Assembly: GCA_902573705.1 (NCBI GenBank)
Contig: CACGKR010000002.1
Location: 1-60,402, forward strand
Origin: an uncultured Pelagibacteraceae bacterium
GTDB lineage: Bacteria > Pseudomonadota > Alphaproteobacteria > Pelagibacterales > Pelagibacteraceae
Length of the DNA stretch: 60,402 bases
Direction of reading: 5' to 3'
Shown here piece by piece: positions 11,198 to 21,963 of this stretch. The notes beneath the pieces were generated by a model that saw only the letters and a list, made by a program, of their open reading frames with translations, was not told where the DNA came from and did not search any database. Position 1 is the stretch's first letter. Each line of letters opens with the position of its first letter. Made by a program: the position numbers and the translations under genes.

Positions 11198-13782
11198 TTT
11201 TTTTTCTTTTTTTTATTTTTATCGTATTCTTTTCTTTTCTCAATTAATATTAGTGCTTCTTCCATAGTGAGTTCAATAGGATCTTTTTCCTCTGGTATTG
11301 TGGCATTTAAGGACTTGTATTTAATATAAGGACCATACTGACCTTTCATAACTCTAACAGGTTTCTTATCTTCTGGATGTTCACCTAAATCTTTAATGAT
11401 AGATGAAGACATTCTTCCTGGTTTGGCCTCAGCAATTAGTGTAATAGCTCTATTCAGACCGATTGAAAATATTTCGTCTACATTTTCAATTCTTGCAGAT
11501 TTATTTTCACATTTTAAATAAGGACCAAATCTACCTGTATTCAAAATAATTTCTTTTTCATTCTCAGGATTAATTCCGAGTCTTTTTGGTAGAGAACACA
11601 AGAATTTAGCTTTGTCTAAATCAACGGTTTTGAGATCAATACCCTTTGGAATAGATATGTTTTTAACATTATCATTAATCTTATTTTTTGATTTCTTTTT
11701 TTTCTTTTTTTTAATTTCAATATTTTCTTCATCTTTAATAATTTCATACTGGAGATAGGGACCAAATCTACCGTTTTTTAAAAAGATATCTTTACCCTTT
11801 TCATTTTGACCAAGTAATATTGGCTCTGCTAACTGAGCTTGAGCTGCAGCTTTTGATTTAGATAACGGTCTAGTAAATTTACAATCTGGATATTTTGAAC
11901 AACCAATGAAAGCACCACCTCTGAAGCTATTTTTCAGACTTAAGGTACCCCCATCAGGATTTTTACAACTTTCATTATATAATTTACAATTTCTATCAAC
12001 TTTTCCCTCTTTATTCTTACTAAACACTAAATCTCCTAAACTATCATTAAGCATATCTAAAACTTCTCTTGTCCTTATTTCTTTTACTTCTGTTACATTA
12101 TTATTAAAATCTTTCCAGAAGAGCTCTAAAACTTTTATCCAGCTTTCTTTACCTGAGGTAATCTCGTCAAGTTGATCCTCTAATCCTGCAGTAAAATTAT
12201 AATCTACATATTTTGAAAACAATTTTTCTAAAAAGGCAGAGATTAATTTGCCTCTGTCAGTAGGAAAAAATCTTTTATTTATTATTTCTGCATATCCTCT
12301 ATTAGCAATAGTTGAAATAATACTTGCATAAGTAGATGGTCTTCCAATACCTAGCTCCTCTAGTTTTTTTACTAAACTTGCCTCTGAGTACCTTGGTGGG
12401 GGTTGTGTATAATGTTGTTCGTCTACCAATGCCTCGATATTAACAAGACCTTTAGACACAGCTGGTAAAATATTTTCATCATCATCCTTACTTTGATTAT
12501 TATAAATTTTCAAAAATCCATCAAATTTGAGAACAGACCCGCTAGCTTTGCAAATAGTATCATTATTTTCTGACGTTATTGTAATAGTATTTCTATCAAA
12601 CTTAGCTGATTCCATTTGAGATGATAATGCTCTACTCCAAATAAGGTCATATAGTTTATTTTGATCTGTACTTAAATACTTTTTAACGCTTTGGGGTGTT
12701 CTGAAAATATCTGTAGGTCTAATTGCTTCGTGAGCTTCTTGGGCATTTTTGGCTTTTTTACCAGAGTAATTTAAAGAATCCTTAGGTAAATATTCACTAC
12801 CAATTTCTTTTTGAATATAATCTCTGAAAGCTGAAACCGCATCTTTGGATAAATTGGTTCCATCAGTCCTCATATAAGTGATCAAACCAATCGTTTCACC
12901 CTCTATCTCTATACCTTGATAAAGTTTTTGTGCAATTTGCATTGTTCTAGATGCACCAAAACCCAATCTACTCGATGCAGTTTGCTGAAGAGTAGATGTA
13001 GTGAATGGACCAGATGGATTTCTATTAACTACTTTACTTGAAATATCTATTATACTAAATTTTTTTTTATTTATATTTGCTATAGCTTTATTTATTTCAT
13101 TTTTGTTTCTGAATGAAAATTTTTCAATTTTATTATTATCTAATTGACTGATACTTGCAGTAATATTTTGATTATTTTGATCAGTAAAGTTTATACTTAA
13201 AGTCCAAAACTCCTCTGGTTTAAATGATTCAATTTGATGTTCTCTTTCAGTAATTAATTTTAAAGCAACAGATTGAACTCTTCCTGCAGATTTTGAACCC
13301 GGGAGTTTTGTCCAGAGTATTGGTGAAATATTAAAACCCACTAAGTAATCTAAAGCTCTTCTGGCCATATAAGCATCAACTAGATGAGGTTCAATTTGCC
13401 TTGGGTTTTCGATTCCTTTTATGACAGCTTTTTTGGTTATTTCATTAAATACGACTCTCTCGATTTCTTTATCTTTTAAAAGTTTTTTTTCATTCAAATA
13501 TTCTTTTACGTGCCAAGCAATAGCTTCACCTTCACGATCAGGGTCGGTAGCTAATATAATCTTAGATGAATCTTTTGCTGCATCAGTTATTTCTTTAAGA
13601 TATTTTTTGGAAAAACTATCAACCTCCCACTGCATTTTAAAGTCTTGTTCAGGATCAACAGATCCATTCTTAGAAGGTAAATCCCTAATATGGCCGTAAC
13701 TAGCTAAAACTCTGTAATTATCACCTAAATATTTATTGATAGTTTTCGCTTTTGCAGGACTTTCAACAATGACCAAATTCAT
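11194..13782 (-). CDS. topA: DNA topoisomerase I
   Basis: MNLVIVESPAKAKTINKYLG, ATDPDREGEAIAWH, TYMRTDGTNLS, repeated C-terminal RFGPYLKCE / QYGPYIKYK repeats. Confidence 0.97.
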   Translation of the reverse strand: MNLVIVESPAKAKTINKYLGDNYRVLASYGHIRDLPSKNGSVDPEQDFKMQWEVDSFSKKYLKEITDAAKDSSKIILATDPDREGEAIAWHVKEYLNEKKLLKDKEIERVVFNEITKKAVIKGIENPRQIEPHLVDAYMARRALDYLVGFNISPILWTKLPGSKSAGRVQSVALKLITEREHQIESFKPEEFWTLSINFTDQNNQNITASISQLDNNKIEKFSFRNKNEINKAIANINKKKFSIIDISSKVVNRNPSGPFTTSTLQQTASSRLGFGASRTMQIAQKLYQGIEIEGETIGLITYMRTDGTNLSKDAVSAFRDYIQKEIGSEYLPKDSLNYSGKKAKNAQEAHEAIRPTDIFRTPQSVKKYLSTDQNKLYDLIWSRALSSQMESAKFDRNTITITSENNDTICKASGSVLKFDGFLKIYNNQSKDDDENILPAVSKGLVNIEALVDEQHYTQPPPRYSEASLVKKLEELGIGRPSTYASIISTIANRGYAEIINKRFFPTDRGKLISAFLEKLFSKYVDYNFTAGLEDQLDEITSGKESWIKVLELFWKDFNNNVTEVKEIRTREVLDMLNDSLGDLVFSKNKEGKVDRNCKLYNESCKNPDGGTLSLKNSFRGGAFIGCSKYPDCKFTRPLSKSKAAAQAQLAEPILLGQNEKGKDIFLKNGRFGPYLQYEIIKDEENIEIKKKKKKKSKNKINDNVKNISIPKGIDLKTVDLDKAKFLCSLPKRLGINPENEKEIILNTGRFGPYLKCENKSARIENVDEIFSIGLNRAITLIAEAKPGRMSSSIIKDLGEHPEDKKPVRVMKGQYGPYIKYKSLNATIPEEKDPIELTMEEALILIEKRKEYDKNKKKKKK

Positions 13783-13818
13783 AGTCTACAAACTACCCAA
13801 AAGACCTAGATAGTCAAA

Positions 13819-14397
13819 TTAATAAATTTTTGTCTTAGTTTCTTCTTTATTTTTCAATCTTTTGATATTTTCTCTATGGGTAAAAAATATTAAGACAAAC
13901 ATTATAGCAAAAAAAATCACTTGATCATAATCTGTTAATATTAATAAATAGATTGGTATAGAAGCTGCACCTATTAACGATGAAAGTGAAGAATACCTAG
14001 AAATAAAAAAAGTTACAAACCAAGAAATAGTAAAGATAATTCCAAAATAAATATTTAAAGCAAATAAAATTCCAACATAAGTTGCAACACCTTTGCCTCC
14101 TTTAAACTTAAGCCATATTGGAAATAAATGACCTAAGAATGCACACAAAGAAGCAATATATAAAAAGTCTTGATAAAAAATTTTAACATAGATAACTGGT
14201 ATTATAGCTTTTAAAATATCTAAGGTTAATGTTGAATAACCAATAGTTTTATTTCCAGTTCTTAGAGTATTAGTTGCACCTATATTTCCAGAACCAATCT
14301 CTCTGATATCTTTTTTTAAAAATATTTTTGTAAGTATAAAACCAAATGGAATTGAGCCCATTAGGTAACACATTATACCTATTAAAAAAATATCCAT
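13819..14397 (-). CDS. plsY: Glycerol-3-phosphate acyltransferase PlsY
   Basis: LMGSIPFGFILTK, IGSGNIGATNTLRT, FKGGKGVAT motifs. Confidence 0.95.
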   Translation of the reverse strand: MDIFLIGIMCYLMGSIPFGFILTKIFLKKDIREIGSGNIGATNTLRTGNKTIGYSTLTLDILKAIIPVIYVKIFYQDFLYIASLCAFLGHLFPIWLKFKGGKGVATYVGILFALNIYFGIIFTISWFVTFFISRYSSLSSLIGAASIPIYLLILTDYDQVIFFAIMFVLIFFTHRENIKRLKNKEETKTKIY

Positions 14398-14398
14398 A

Positions 14399-15685
14399 TT
14401 ATAGCTTAAATAATTCTTTGCCTTTTACAAATGTATTTGTAACTTTTCCTTGAAGTTTTTTATCTTCGATTGAAGTATTTTTTGATTTTGAAATTAAATT
14501 GTCTTTTTTTACAATCCAGGGTTTATCTATATCAACAATACATAAGTCAGCATCATTACCGACTGATAAATTACCTTTGTTTATTTTTAATATCTTAGCT
14601 GGATTTGATGTTAGAGCTCTAATAATAGTTTCAAGTTTAAGAGACTCATTGTGATATAATTCTAAACTTAGAGCTAAGAGAGTTTCGATACCAGATGCGC
14701 CTGTTGCTGCTTGTGCAAAAGTTAACCTTTTTGACTCCTCATCTTCAGGTTTATGATCTGAAACAATAACATCAATTAGATTATCTTTTAATCCCTGAAC
14801 TAAAGCCAATCTATCTTCTTCTCTTCTTAATGGTGGGGATAATTTCAAAAAAGTTCTAAAATCTCCAATATCATTTTCATTCAAAGAAAGGTTGTTAATA
14901 GAAACTCCTGATGTGAATTTTACAAACTCTTTTTTATATTTAATCACTTCAATTGATTTTTGCGATGATAACTGAGATATGTGATATCTACATTTAGCTT
15001 TTTCAAGTAATGTTAAATCTCTTTCTATTAATATTCTCTCAGCGATCTCGGGTATACCTGATAATCCTAATTTAGATGCGATAATACCAGAATTTATCAT
15101 ACCATTTTTTGCAAGTTCATAATCTTCTGCGTGCTGCATAACTAAACAACCTAAATCTTTAGCTGAATTCATTATTCTTGACATTAATCTGGGATTTTGA
15201 ATTGTTTTTATTCCATCTGTGAAAGCAATTATCCCTTTACTTTGCAAAAGACCAAATTCTGTCATGTTTGTTCCTTCAATGTTTTTCGTTAAAGAAGCAC
15301 ATGGGAAAATATTTATTTTTGATTTATCTCTTCCTCTTCTTTTTAAAAAATCAACTATGGATACATTGTCAATTATTGGATCTGTATTAGGCATTGTAAC
15401 TACTGAGGTAACCCCACCTGATAATGCCGCATTACTTAAAGTTCTAAAATTTTCTTTATATTCATATCCAGGCTCACCAACAAAAACCCGCATATCCACC
15501 AATCCTGGAAAAATATATTTTCCTTTTAGATCAATAGGCTTTTCTCTACTTGGAAGATTGTTGGTATTTACTTTTTTACCTATGGCTTCAATTTTACCAT
15601 CTTCGCTTATAATCAAACCTCCAATTTCATTAATTGAGTTATGAGGATCTATTATGTTTGCATTTGTAAAATATTGTTTTTTCAT
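14399..15685 (-). CDS. pyrC: Dihydroorotase
   Basis: GLVDMRVFVGEPGYEYKE, VTMPNTDP, VSDHKPED, FAQAATGASGIETLL; adjacent to pyrB. Confidence 0.92.
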   Translation of the reverse strand: MKKQYFTNANIIDPHNSINEIGGLIISEDGKIEAIGKKVNTNNLPSREKPIDLKGKYIFPGLVDMRVFVGEPGYEYKENFRTLSNAALSGGVTSVVTMPNTDPIIDNVSIVDFLKRRGRDKSKINIFPCASLTKNIEGTNMTEFGLLQSKGIIAFTDGIKTIQNPRLMSRIMNSAKDLGCLVMQHAEDYELAKNGMINSGIIASKLGLSGIPEIAERILIERDLTLLEKAKCRYHISQLSSQKSIEVIKYKKEFVKFTSGVSINNLSLNENDIGDFRTFLKLSPPLRREEDRLALVQGLKDNLIDVIVSDHKPEDEESKRLTFAQAATGASGIETLLALSLELYHNESLKLETIIRALTSNPAKILKINKGNLSVGNDADLCIVDIDKPWIVKKDNLISKSKNTSIEDKKLQGKVTNTFVKGKELFKL

Positions 15686-16636
15686 CTATGTACAAAATAT
15701 TTTTAAACAAGCCATTCTCACAGCTACTCCAAGTTCAACTTGTTCTTTAATTACACTTTTATTTATGTCATCTGCTAACATTGTATCAATTTCTATACCT
15801 CTATTCATTGGACCAGGATGCATAATTAATGCGTCAGATTTTGCATGTTCCAATTTGTCTGGAGTTAATCCATAGTACTCATAATATTCTCTATTTGATG
15901 AAAGATATGAACTTGTCATTCTTTCATTTTGTAATCTTAACATCATAACGATATCACAATCTTTCAAACCTTTTTTCATATCAGTAAAAGTATTAACACC
16001 GAATTTTCCAATTTCTCGTGGCATTAAATTTGTTGGAGCAATTATATTTACTTCAGCACCCAGCATATTAAGTAAATAAATATTTGATCTAGCTACTCTG
16101 GAATGAAGTATATCACCACATATTGCAATTTTTAAACCTTCAATTTTTTTTTTACGATTTATAATTGTTAATGCATCTAATAAAGCTTGTGTTGGATGTT
16201 CTCTTCTACCATCACCAGCATTCAGCACTGCACAGTTAACTTTTTGAGATAATAAATTACATGCACCAGAGTCTTGGTGTCTTATTACAATAATATCTGG
16301 ATGCATTGCATTTAAAGTCATTGCTGTATCAATTAATGTTTCACCTTTTTTAATTGCTGAATTACTAATGTTCATGGACATAACATCTGCGCCAAGTCTT
16401 TTACCAGCTAATTCAAATGAACTCTGTGTCCTTGTAGATGGCTCAAAAAATAAATTGATTTGAGTTTTTCCTCTTAAATCATCAATTTTCTTTTTTTTAC
16501 TTTGATTAACTTCTATAAATTTATGTGCTTCATCAAGTATCAAATTAACATCATTTATTGATAATTCTTGAATACCTAGCAAATGTTTTTGGGAAATTTT
16601 AATAGCTTTATCTGTTTTAATTGCCATTAAAACCAA
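15686..16636 (-). CDS. pyrB: Aspartate carbamoyltransferase catalytic subunit
   Basis: [63 protein letters not shown]. Confidence 0.96.
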   Translation of the reverse strand: MVLMAIKTDKAIKISQKHLLGIQELSINDVNLILDEAHKFIEVNQSKKKKIDDLRGKTQINLFFEPSTRTQSSFELAGKRLGADVMSMNISNSAIKKGETLIDTAMTLNAMHPDIIVIRHQDSGACNLLSQKVNCAVLNAGDGRREHPTQALLDALTIINRKKKIEGLKIAICGDILHSRVARSNIYLLNMLGAEVNIIAPTNLMPREIGKFGVNTFTDMKKGLKDCDIVMMLRLQNERMTSSYLSSNREYYEYYGLTPDKLEHAKSDALIMHPGPMNRGIEIDTMLADDINKSVIKEQVELGVAVRMACLKIFCT

Positions 16637-16669
16637 CTCTATAGCTATAAAGTGCTACAATAGCAAGTA

Positions 16670-17125
16670 TTAATTGTTTAAAAAATCTATTGCTCCTTGC
16701 AATATAAATGCAGCTGCATTTTCATCGATTTTTTTTTCTCTTTTACTTATATTTACATCTAATTGACTGGAAAGATTAAAAGCACCAACTGTTGACAATC
16801 TTTCATCCCACAAGCAAATTGGTATATTGATATTTTTTTCGATATTTTCAGACGTATCCTTAACTGATTGAGCTGATCTACCAGATGAACCGTCCATATT
16901 TAAAGGATTTCCAATAATGATTCCCTTAATATTGTTTTCGCTTATAACAATCTTTAGTTCATCAATTAATTTTTCTAAGGAGCTTCTGTTAATTGTTTTT
17001 AATGGTGTGGCGATTAATTGTTTTTCATCACAAATAGATATACCGATTCTTTTAGAACCAAGGTCTAAACCTATTAATCTACACTTATCTGAGTGTTTTT
17101 TTTTAAATTCTTCTAAAGTGACCAT
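16670..17125 (-). CDS. ruvX: Putative pre-16S rRNA nuclease RuvX/YqgF
   Basis: LIGLDLGSKRIGISICD, IIIGNPLNMDGSSGRSAQSV, WDERLSTVGA, KIDENAAAFILQ. Confidence 0.92.
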   Translation of the reverse strand: MVTLEEFKKKHSDKCRLIGLDLGSKRIGISICDEKQLIATPLKTINRSSLEKLIDELKIVISENNIKGIIIGNPLNMDGSSGRSAQSVKDTSENIEKNINIPICLWDERLSTVGAFNLSSQLDVNISKREKKIDENAAAFILQGAIDFLNN

Positions 17126-17175
17126 ATTGTATATTTTAAACTTAAGTGATAGTTTGCGTCATATTTAAATACCAT

Positions 17176-17463
17176 ATGAGTATAGATCTTAAAACAATAA
17201 AACATATTTCTAAATTATCAAGGATTTCAGTTGATGAGAAAAAAGGTGAAAAATTAGCTGGTGACTTAAATTCAATCTTTGACTTTATAGAAAAACTTAA
17301 TGAACTAAAAACAGATAATGTTGAACCATTAACTTCTGTAGCTGAAACAACATTAAAATTAAGATCTGATGAGGTTAAAAGTAAAAATATTAGAGAACAA
17401 ATTGTTAAAAATTCTCCTCAAGATAATGAGGATTATTTTGTTGTACCAAAGGTAATTGAATAG
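17176..17463 (+). CDS. gatC: Asp/Glu-tRNA(Asn/Gln) amidotransferase subunit C
   Basis: MSIDLKTIKHISKLSRISVDEKK..LNSIFDFIEKLNELKTDNVEP; start placed at ATG 17176, downstream of the ORF track start. Confidence 0.93.
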   Translation: MSIDLKTIKHISKLSRISVDEKKGEKLAGDLNSIFDFIEKLNELKTDNVEPLTSVAETTLKLRSDEVKSKNIREQIVKNSPQDNEDYFVVPKVIE

Positions 17464-18920
17464 TGTCAGATATAACGAAACAATCTTTAACAGAATTAGT
17501 TGAAAATATTAAAAATAAAAAACTATCTTCAACAGATATAACTAAATCATTTATTGAAAGATCTGAAAAATCTAAAGAACTAAATGCTTATATTACAGAT
17601 AATTTCACATCAGCTTTAGATAAAGCAAAAAAATTTGATCAAAAACCAAATTTAGATTTAAAATTACCTGGCATACCGATGGCAGTGAAAGATTTATTTT
17701 GTACAAAAGATGTTAAAACAACTGCTGGTAGTAAAATTTTAAACAATTTTGTACCCACATATGAGTCTACAGTAACAGAAAACATTTGGAATGAAGGAGC
17801 TATACTTTTAGGTAAATTAAATTGTGATGAATTTGCAATGGGCTCATCAAACGAAACTAGTTTTTTTGGAAATGTTCAAAATCCAATTGACAAAAATTTA
17901 GTACCAGGAGGATCATCTGGTGGCTCTGCTTCAGCATTAGCTGGACAATTAACACCAATTACAATTGGTACTGATACAGGTGGATCGATTAGACAACCAG
18001 CTTCATTTACAGGAACTGTTGGTTTAAAACCTACATATGGAAGTTGCTCACGTTATGGAATTGTTGCTTTTGCATCATCATTAGATCAAGCAGGACCTAT
18101 GGCACAAAATGTTAAAGATTGCGCTTTACTACAGGAGGTAATTAGTACTTACGACCCAAAAGACTCTACTTCAATAGATTTTAAAAGAAATCAATACAGT
18201 AAAGAACTTAACAATAATATAAAAGGAAAAAAAATCGGAATACCCAAAGAATATAGAGTTGATGGAATGCCTAAAGAAATTGAAGATCTTTGGCAAAAAG
18301 GAATTCAATATGTCAAAGAATGTGGTGCAAAAACAATTGATATATCTCTCCCTCACACAAGTTATGCATTACCAACTTATTATATTGTTGCACCTGCAGA
18401 AGCATCATCTAACCTTGCAAGATACGATGGTGTTAAGTATGGATTTAGAGCTAAAGGTGAAAATCTAATTGATATGTACGAAAAAACCAGATCTGAAGGT
18501 TTTGGTGCTGAAGTGCAAAGAAGAATTATGATTGGAACTTATGTTTTATCTTCTGGTTATTATGATGCTTATTATCTAAAAGCTCAAAAAGTAAGAAAGT
18601 TAATTAAAAATGATTTCGATGAGGCATACAAAAAAGTCGATGCAATTTTAACCCCTTCAACACCAAGTTCAGCATTTAAAATAGGTGAAAAAACAGATGA
18701 TCCAGTTTCGATGTATCTAAATGATATATTTACAGTGCCAGTTAATCTTGCAGGTTTACCAGGAATTTCGATACCAGCAGGGCATGATTCAAAGGGGTAC
18801 CCATTAGGCTTACAAATAATTGGTAAGGCTTTTGATGAACAAAATATATTGAATATTGCTTTTGCAATGGAAGAAAAGATTAATTTTAAAAATAAAATTA
18901 CAGATTGGTGGATTGAATGA
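17463..18920 (+). CDS. gatA: Asp/Glu-tRNA(Asn/Gln) amidotransferase subunit A (GTG start)
   Basis: Amidase signature [35 protein letters not shown]. Confidence 0.96.
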   Translation: MSDITKQSLTELVENIKNKKLSSTDITKSFIERSEKSKELNAYITDNFTSALDKAKKFDQKPNLDLKLPGIPMAVKDLFCTKDVKTTAGSKILNNFVPTYESTVTENIWNEGAILLGKLNCDEFAMGSSNETSFFGNVQNPIDKNLVPGGSSGGSASALAGQLTPITIGTDTGGSIRQPASFTGTVGLKPTYGSCSRYGIVAFASSLDQAGPMAQNVKDCALLQEVISTYDPKDSTSIDFKRNQYSKELNNNIKGKKIGIPKEYRVDGMPKEIEDLWQKGIQYVKECGAKTIDISLPHTSYALPTYYIVAPAEASSNLARYDGVKYGFRAKGENLIDMYEKTRSEGFGAEVQRRIMIGTYVLSSGYYDAYYLKAQKVRKLIKNDFDEAYKKVDAILTPSTPSSAFKIGEKTDDPVSMYLNDIFTVPVNLAGLPGISIPAGHDSKGYPLGLQIIGKAFDEQNILNIAFAMEEKINFKNKITDWWIE

Positions 18921-20395
18921 GTAAAAATAGTGCAGAATATCTGATCAATCGTAAAGGCAATCAATATGAAGTTGTAATAGGTTTAGAAGTTCATGCACAA
19001 GTATTGTCTGAGTCTAAATTATTTTCTACTTCAGCCACTAAATTTGGAGCTGAACCAAATACACAGGTAAGTTTAGTGGATGCTGCATTTCCAGGAATGC
19101 TACCTGTAATAAATGAATTTTGTGTTAAACAAGCAATCAAAACTGGTATTGGCCTTAATGCAAAAATTAACAAACGTTCAGTATTTGATAGAAAAAATTA
19201 TTTTTATGCAGACTTACCTCAAGGATATCAAATTTCTCAATTTAAAGACCCAATAGTAGGTGAGGGTAAAGTTATTTTAGATATGCCTGATGGACAAAAA
19301 GAGGTAGGTATTGAAAGATTACATCTAGAACAAGATGCAGGTAAAAGCATTCATGATCTAGATCCTCAAAATACATTTGTTGATCTAAATAGATCAGGAG
19401 TTGCTTTAATGGAAATTGTAAGTAAGCCAGATCTTAGATCTCCAGAAGAGGTTAGTTCATACATTAAGAAATTAAGATCAATTATGCGATATCTAGGTAC
19501 TTGTGATGGAAATATGCAAGAGGGATCACTTAGAGCAGATGTCAATGTTTCTGTTAGAGTAAGAGGTTCAAAAGAATTTGGAACAAGATGTGAGATTAAA
19601 AATGTAAATTCTATTAAGTTTATGCAAATGGCTATCGAATATGAAGCAAATCGACAGGTTGATTTAATTGAAGAAGGTAAATCAATTGATCAAGAGACAA
19701 GATTATTTGATACAAAAAAAAATGAAACAAGGTCAATGAGATCAAAAGAGGATGCACATGATTATAGGTATTTTCCTGATCCTGATTTATTACCCTTAGA
19801 AGTTTCTGATAAATTTATTAATGATCTTAAAAATAATATTCCAGAATTACCCGATGATAAAAAGAAAAGGTTTATTGATGAATTTAAGTTGTCGCCTTAC
19901 GAAGCGACAATTTTAGTTTCAGATATCGATACAGCAAAGTATTTTGAGGAAGTTGTATCCAAGATGGGTAAGAACAAAGATATGAAATTAGCTGTTAACT
20001 GGATTACAGGTGAATTATTTGCTGTTTTAAATAATAAAAACCTTGAGATTTCTCAAAGTCCAGTAAGTGCGAAGAATTTAGCCATATTAGTTAATTTAAT
20101 AAAGAATGGAACAATTTCAGGAAAAATAGCCAAGACTGTATTTGAATTGATGTTAGATGGAGATAAAGATCCTCAAAAAATTGTTGAGGAAAAAGGATTA
20201 AAACAACAAAGCGATCCTAAAGCTATAGAGGCTTTAATTGATAAAATAATAAATAATAATAGAGAAAAAGCAATTGAGTATAAATCAGGTAAGGAAAAAT
20301 TATTTGGTTTCTTTGTTGGACAAGCTATGAAAGCTTCTGGTGGCAAAGCCAATCCTCAACTCATAAACGAGATTTTAAAGAAAAAACTTCAGTAG
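18917..20395 (+). CDS. gatB: Asp/Glu-tRNA(Asn/Gln) amidotransferase subunit B
   Basis: [60 protein letters not shown]. Confidence 0.96.
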   Translation: MSKNSAEYLINRKGNQYEVVIGLEVHAQVLSESKLFSTSATKFGAEPNTQVSLVDAAFPGMLPVINEFCVKQAIKTGIGLNAKINKRSVFDRKNYFYADLPQGYQISQFKDPIVGEGKVILDMPDGQKEVGIERLHLEQDAGKSIHDLDPQNTFVDLNRSGVALMEIVSKPDLRSPEEVSSYIKKLRSIMRYLGTCDGNMQEGSLRADVNVSVRVRGSKEFGTRCEIKNVNSIKFMQMAIEYEANRQVDLIEEGKSIDQETRLFDTKKNETRSMRSKEDAHDYRYFPDPDLLPLEVSDKFINDLKNNIPELPDDKKKRFIDEFKLSPYEATILVSDIDTAKYFEEVVSKMGKNKDMKLAVNWITGELFAVLNNKNLEISQSPVSAKNLAILVNLIKNGTISGKIAKTVFELMLDGDKDPQKIVEEKGLKQQSDPKAIEALIDKIINNNREKAIEYKSGKEKLFGFFVGQAMKASGGKANPQLINEILKKKLQ

Positions 20396-20396
20396 A

Positions 20397-21047
20397 ATGG
20401 GTGCAAACCTTGAAATTACCGAAAAGTTACAAAATTATATAAATGATTTTGGACTAAGACTGCATCCGGTTCAAAAAGAGATAATTGATTATAATAAAAC
20501 GTTAGGAGATATCAAAAGAATGCAGATTGATCCTACTCAATGTTATTTTTTGCATTTAATCATAAAAATATCAAACATAAAAAATGTTCTTGAAATTGGA
20601 ACTTTCACAGGACTTAGTGCTCTTTCGATATCGCTCGCTTTACCTGATGATGGAAAACTAATTGCTCTTGATAAAAATGAAGAGACAAACAAAATTGCAT
20701 TAGATTTTTTTAAAAAAGCAAATCAAGATCATAAAATTCAAACAATAGTTAAATCTGCTCTTATAAGCTTAAAAGAATTAAAAAATAATAAATTTGATAT
20801 GATTTTTATTGATGCTGATAAAATGAATTATAAAGAATATTATGAAAAATCTTTAGATCTTTTAGATAAAAATGGTTTAATCATCATTGACAATGTTTTG
20901 TGGCACGGAGAAGTAGCTAATACAAAAAATAATGATAAATTTACTATAAATATTAGAAAATTTAATAAATTTGTGTCTGAAGATAAAAGAGTAGAGCAAA
21001 TCATTATACCATTAGGTGATGGAATGACTGTTTGTAGGGTTTTGTAA
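20397..21047 (+). CDS. Class I SAM-dependent O-methyltransferase (CCoAOMT-like)
   Basis: VLEIGTFTGLSALSISLALPDDGKLIALDK, MIFIDADKMNY, LIIIDNVLWHGEV. Confidence 0.88.
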   Translation: MGANLEITEKLQNYINDFGLRLHPVQKEIIDYNKTLGDIKRMQIDPTQCYFLHLIIKISNIKNVLEIGTFTGLSALSISLALPDDGKLIALDKNEETNKIALDFFKKANQDHKIQTIVKSALISLKELKNNKFDMIFIDADKMNYKEYYEKSLDLLDKNGLIIIDNVLWHGEVANTKNNDKFTINIRKFNKFVSEDKRVEQIIIPLGDGMTVCRVL

Positions 21048-21955
21048 TGTTTAAAGTTTTTGGCTTTTATAAATTTCTAAAGATTAAATCTTTAAAAAAA
21101 AAAAAAATTTTTTTACAGAAATTACTTGTCTCAAATCATATTAGAGGAACCTTAATCATTGCTAAAGAAGGATTAAATGGCACTATTTCCGGCAGTATCA
21201 AAGATATTAATAAAACTATTAAAAAGTTGAAATCTTTATTTTTATTTAAACAATTTGATAACAGTAATGAGTCTAAATCAAAATTTAAACCGTTTCATAA
21301 ACCTAAAGTTAAGATTAAAAAAGAAATTGTTCCAATGAATCTAATAATCAATTCCAATGAAAGAAACATGGAAACTCATTTAGATCCAAAAGAATGGAAT
21401 AAGCTAATTAAAAATAAAGATACACATATAATTGATACAAGAAAACCTTTTGAATATAAAGTTGGAACATTTAAAAAATCAGTAAATCCAAATGTAACGA
21501 ATTTTAGAGATTTTCCTAAATATCTAAATAAACTAAAAAAAAACAATCCAGTGGCGATGTTTTGTACAGGTGGAATACGTTGTGAAAAAACTTCTGTTTA
21601 TTTGAAGAAGAAAGGATTTAAGAATATTTATCAATTAAATGGTGGTATTTTAAACTATCTACTGAAGATTAAGAAAAAAGATAGTCTATGGAAAGGAGAA
21701 TGTTTTGTCTTCGATAACAGAATCAGTCTCAAACATGGTTTAAAGTTAGGTTCTTACTCAATATGTAGTGGATGTAGAAAACCTATATCTTCAAAAGATA
21801 AAAGATCAAATAAGTATGAGGAGGGAGTTTCTTGTTCAAATTGCTATGATAAGTTAACAGAAACTCAAAAATCACGTTTTAGAATGAGACAAAGTCAGAT
21901 ATACAAAGCAAAACAATCTGGAAAAAAATATATATTTCAAAAAGAATTTAAATAA
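21047..21955 (+). CDS. trhO: Rhodanese-like tRNA uridine(34) hydroxylase (TrhO/YceA family)
   Basis: KEGLNGTISGS, IIDTRKPFEYKVGTFKKSVNPNVTNFRDFP, MFCTGGIRCEKTSVYLKKKGF, C-terminal Cys-rich region. Confidence 0.88.
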   Translation: MFKVFGFYKFLKIKSLKKKKIFLQKLLVSNHIRGTLIIAKEGLNGTISGSIKDINKTIKKLKSLFLFKQFDNSNESKSKFKPFHKPKVKIKKEIVPMNLIINSNERNMETHLDPKEWNKLIKNKDTHIIDTRKPFEYKVGTFKKSVNPNVTNFRDFPKYLNKLKKNNPVAMFCTGGIRCEKTSVYLKKKGFKNIYQLNGGILNYLLKIKKKDSLWKGECFVFDNRISLKHGLKLGSYSICSGCRKPISSKDKRSNKYEEGVSCSNCYDKLTETQKSRFRMRQSQIYKAKQSGKKYIFQKEFK

Positions 21956-21963
21956 GGATATTT

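Noticed and set aside
15219-15644. 141-aa plus-strand ORF antisense to pyrC
   Set aside because: Lies wholly within a well-supported CDS on the opposite strand; no recognisable protein features.
17146-17175. Upstream extension of gatC in the ORF track
   Set aside because: GatC homology begins at MSIDLKTIKHISKLS (17176); the extension looks like 5' UTR.
18584-18964. 126-aa minus-strand ORF antisense to gatA/gatB
   Set aside because: Shadow ORF; the gatA and gatB frames are strongly supported.
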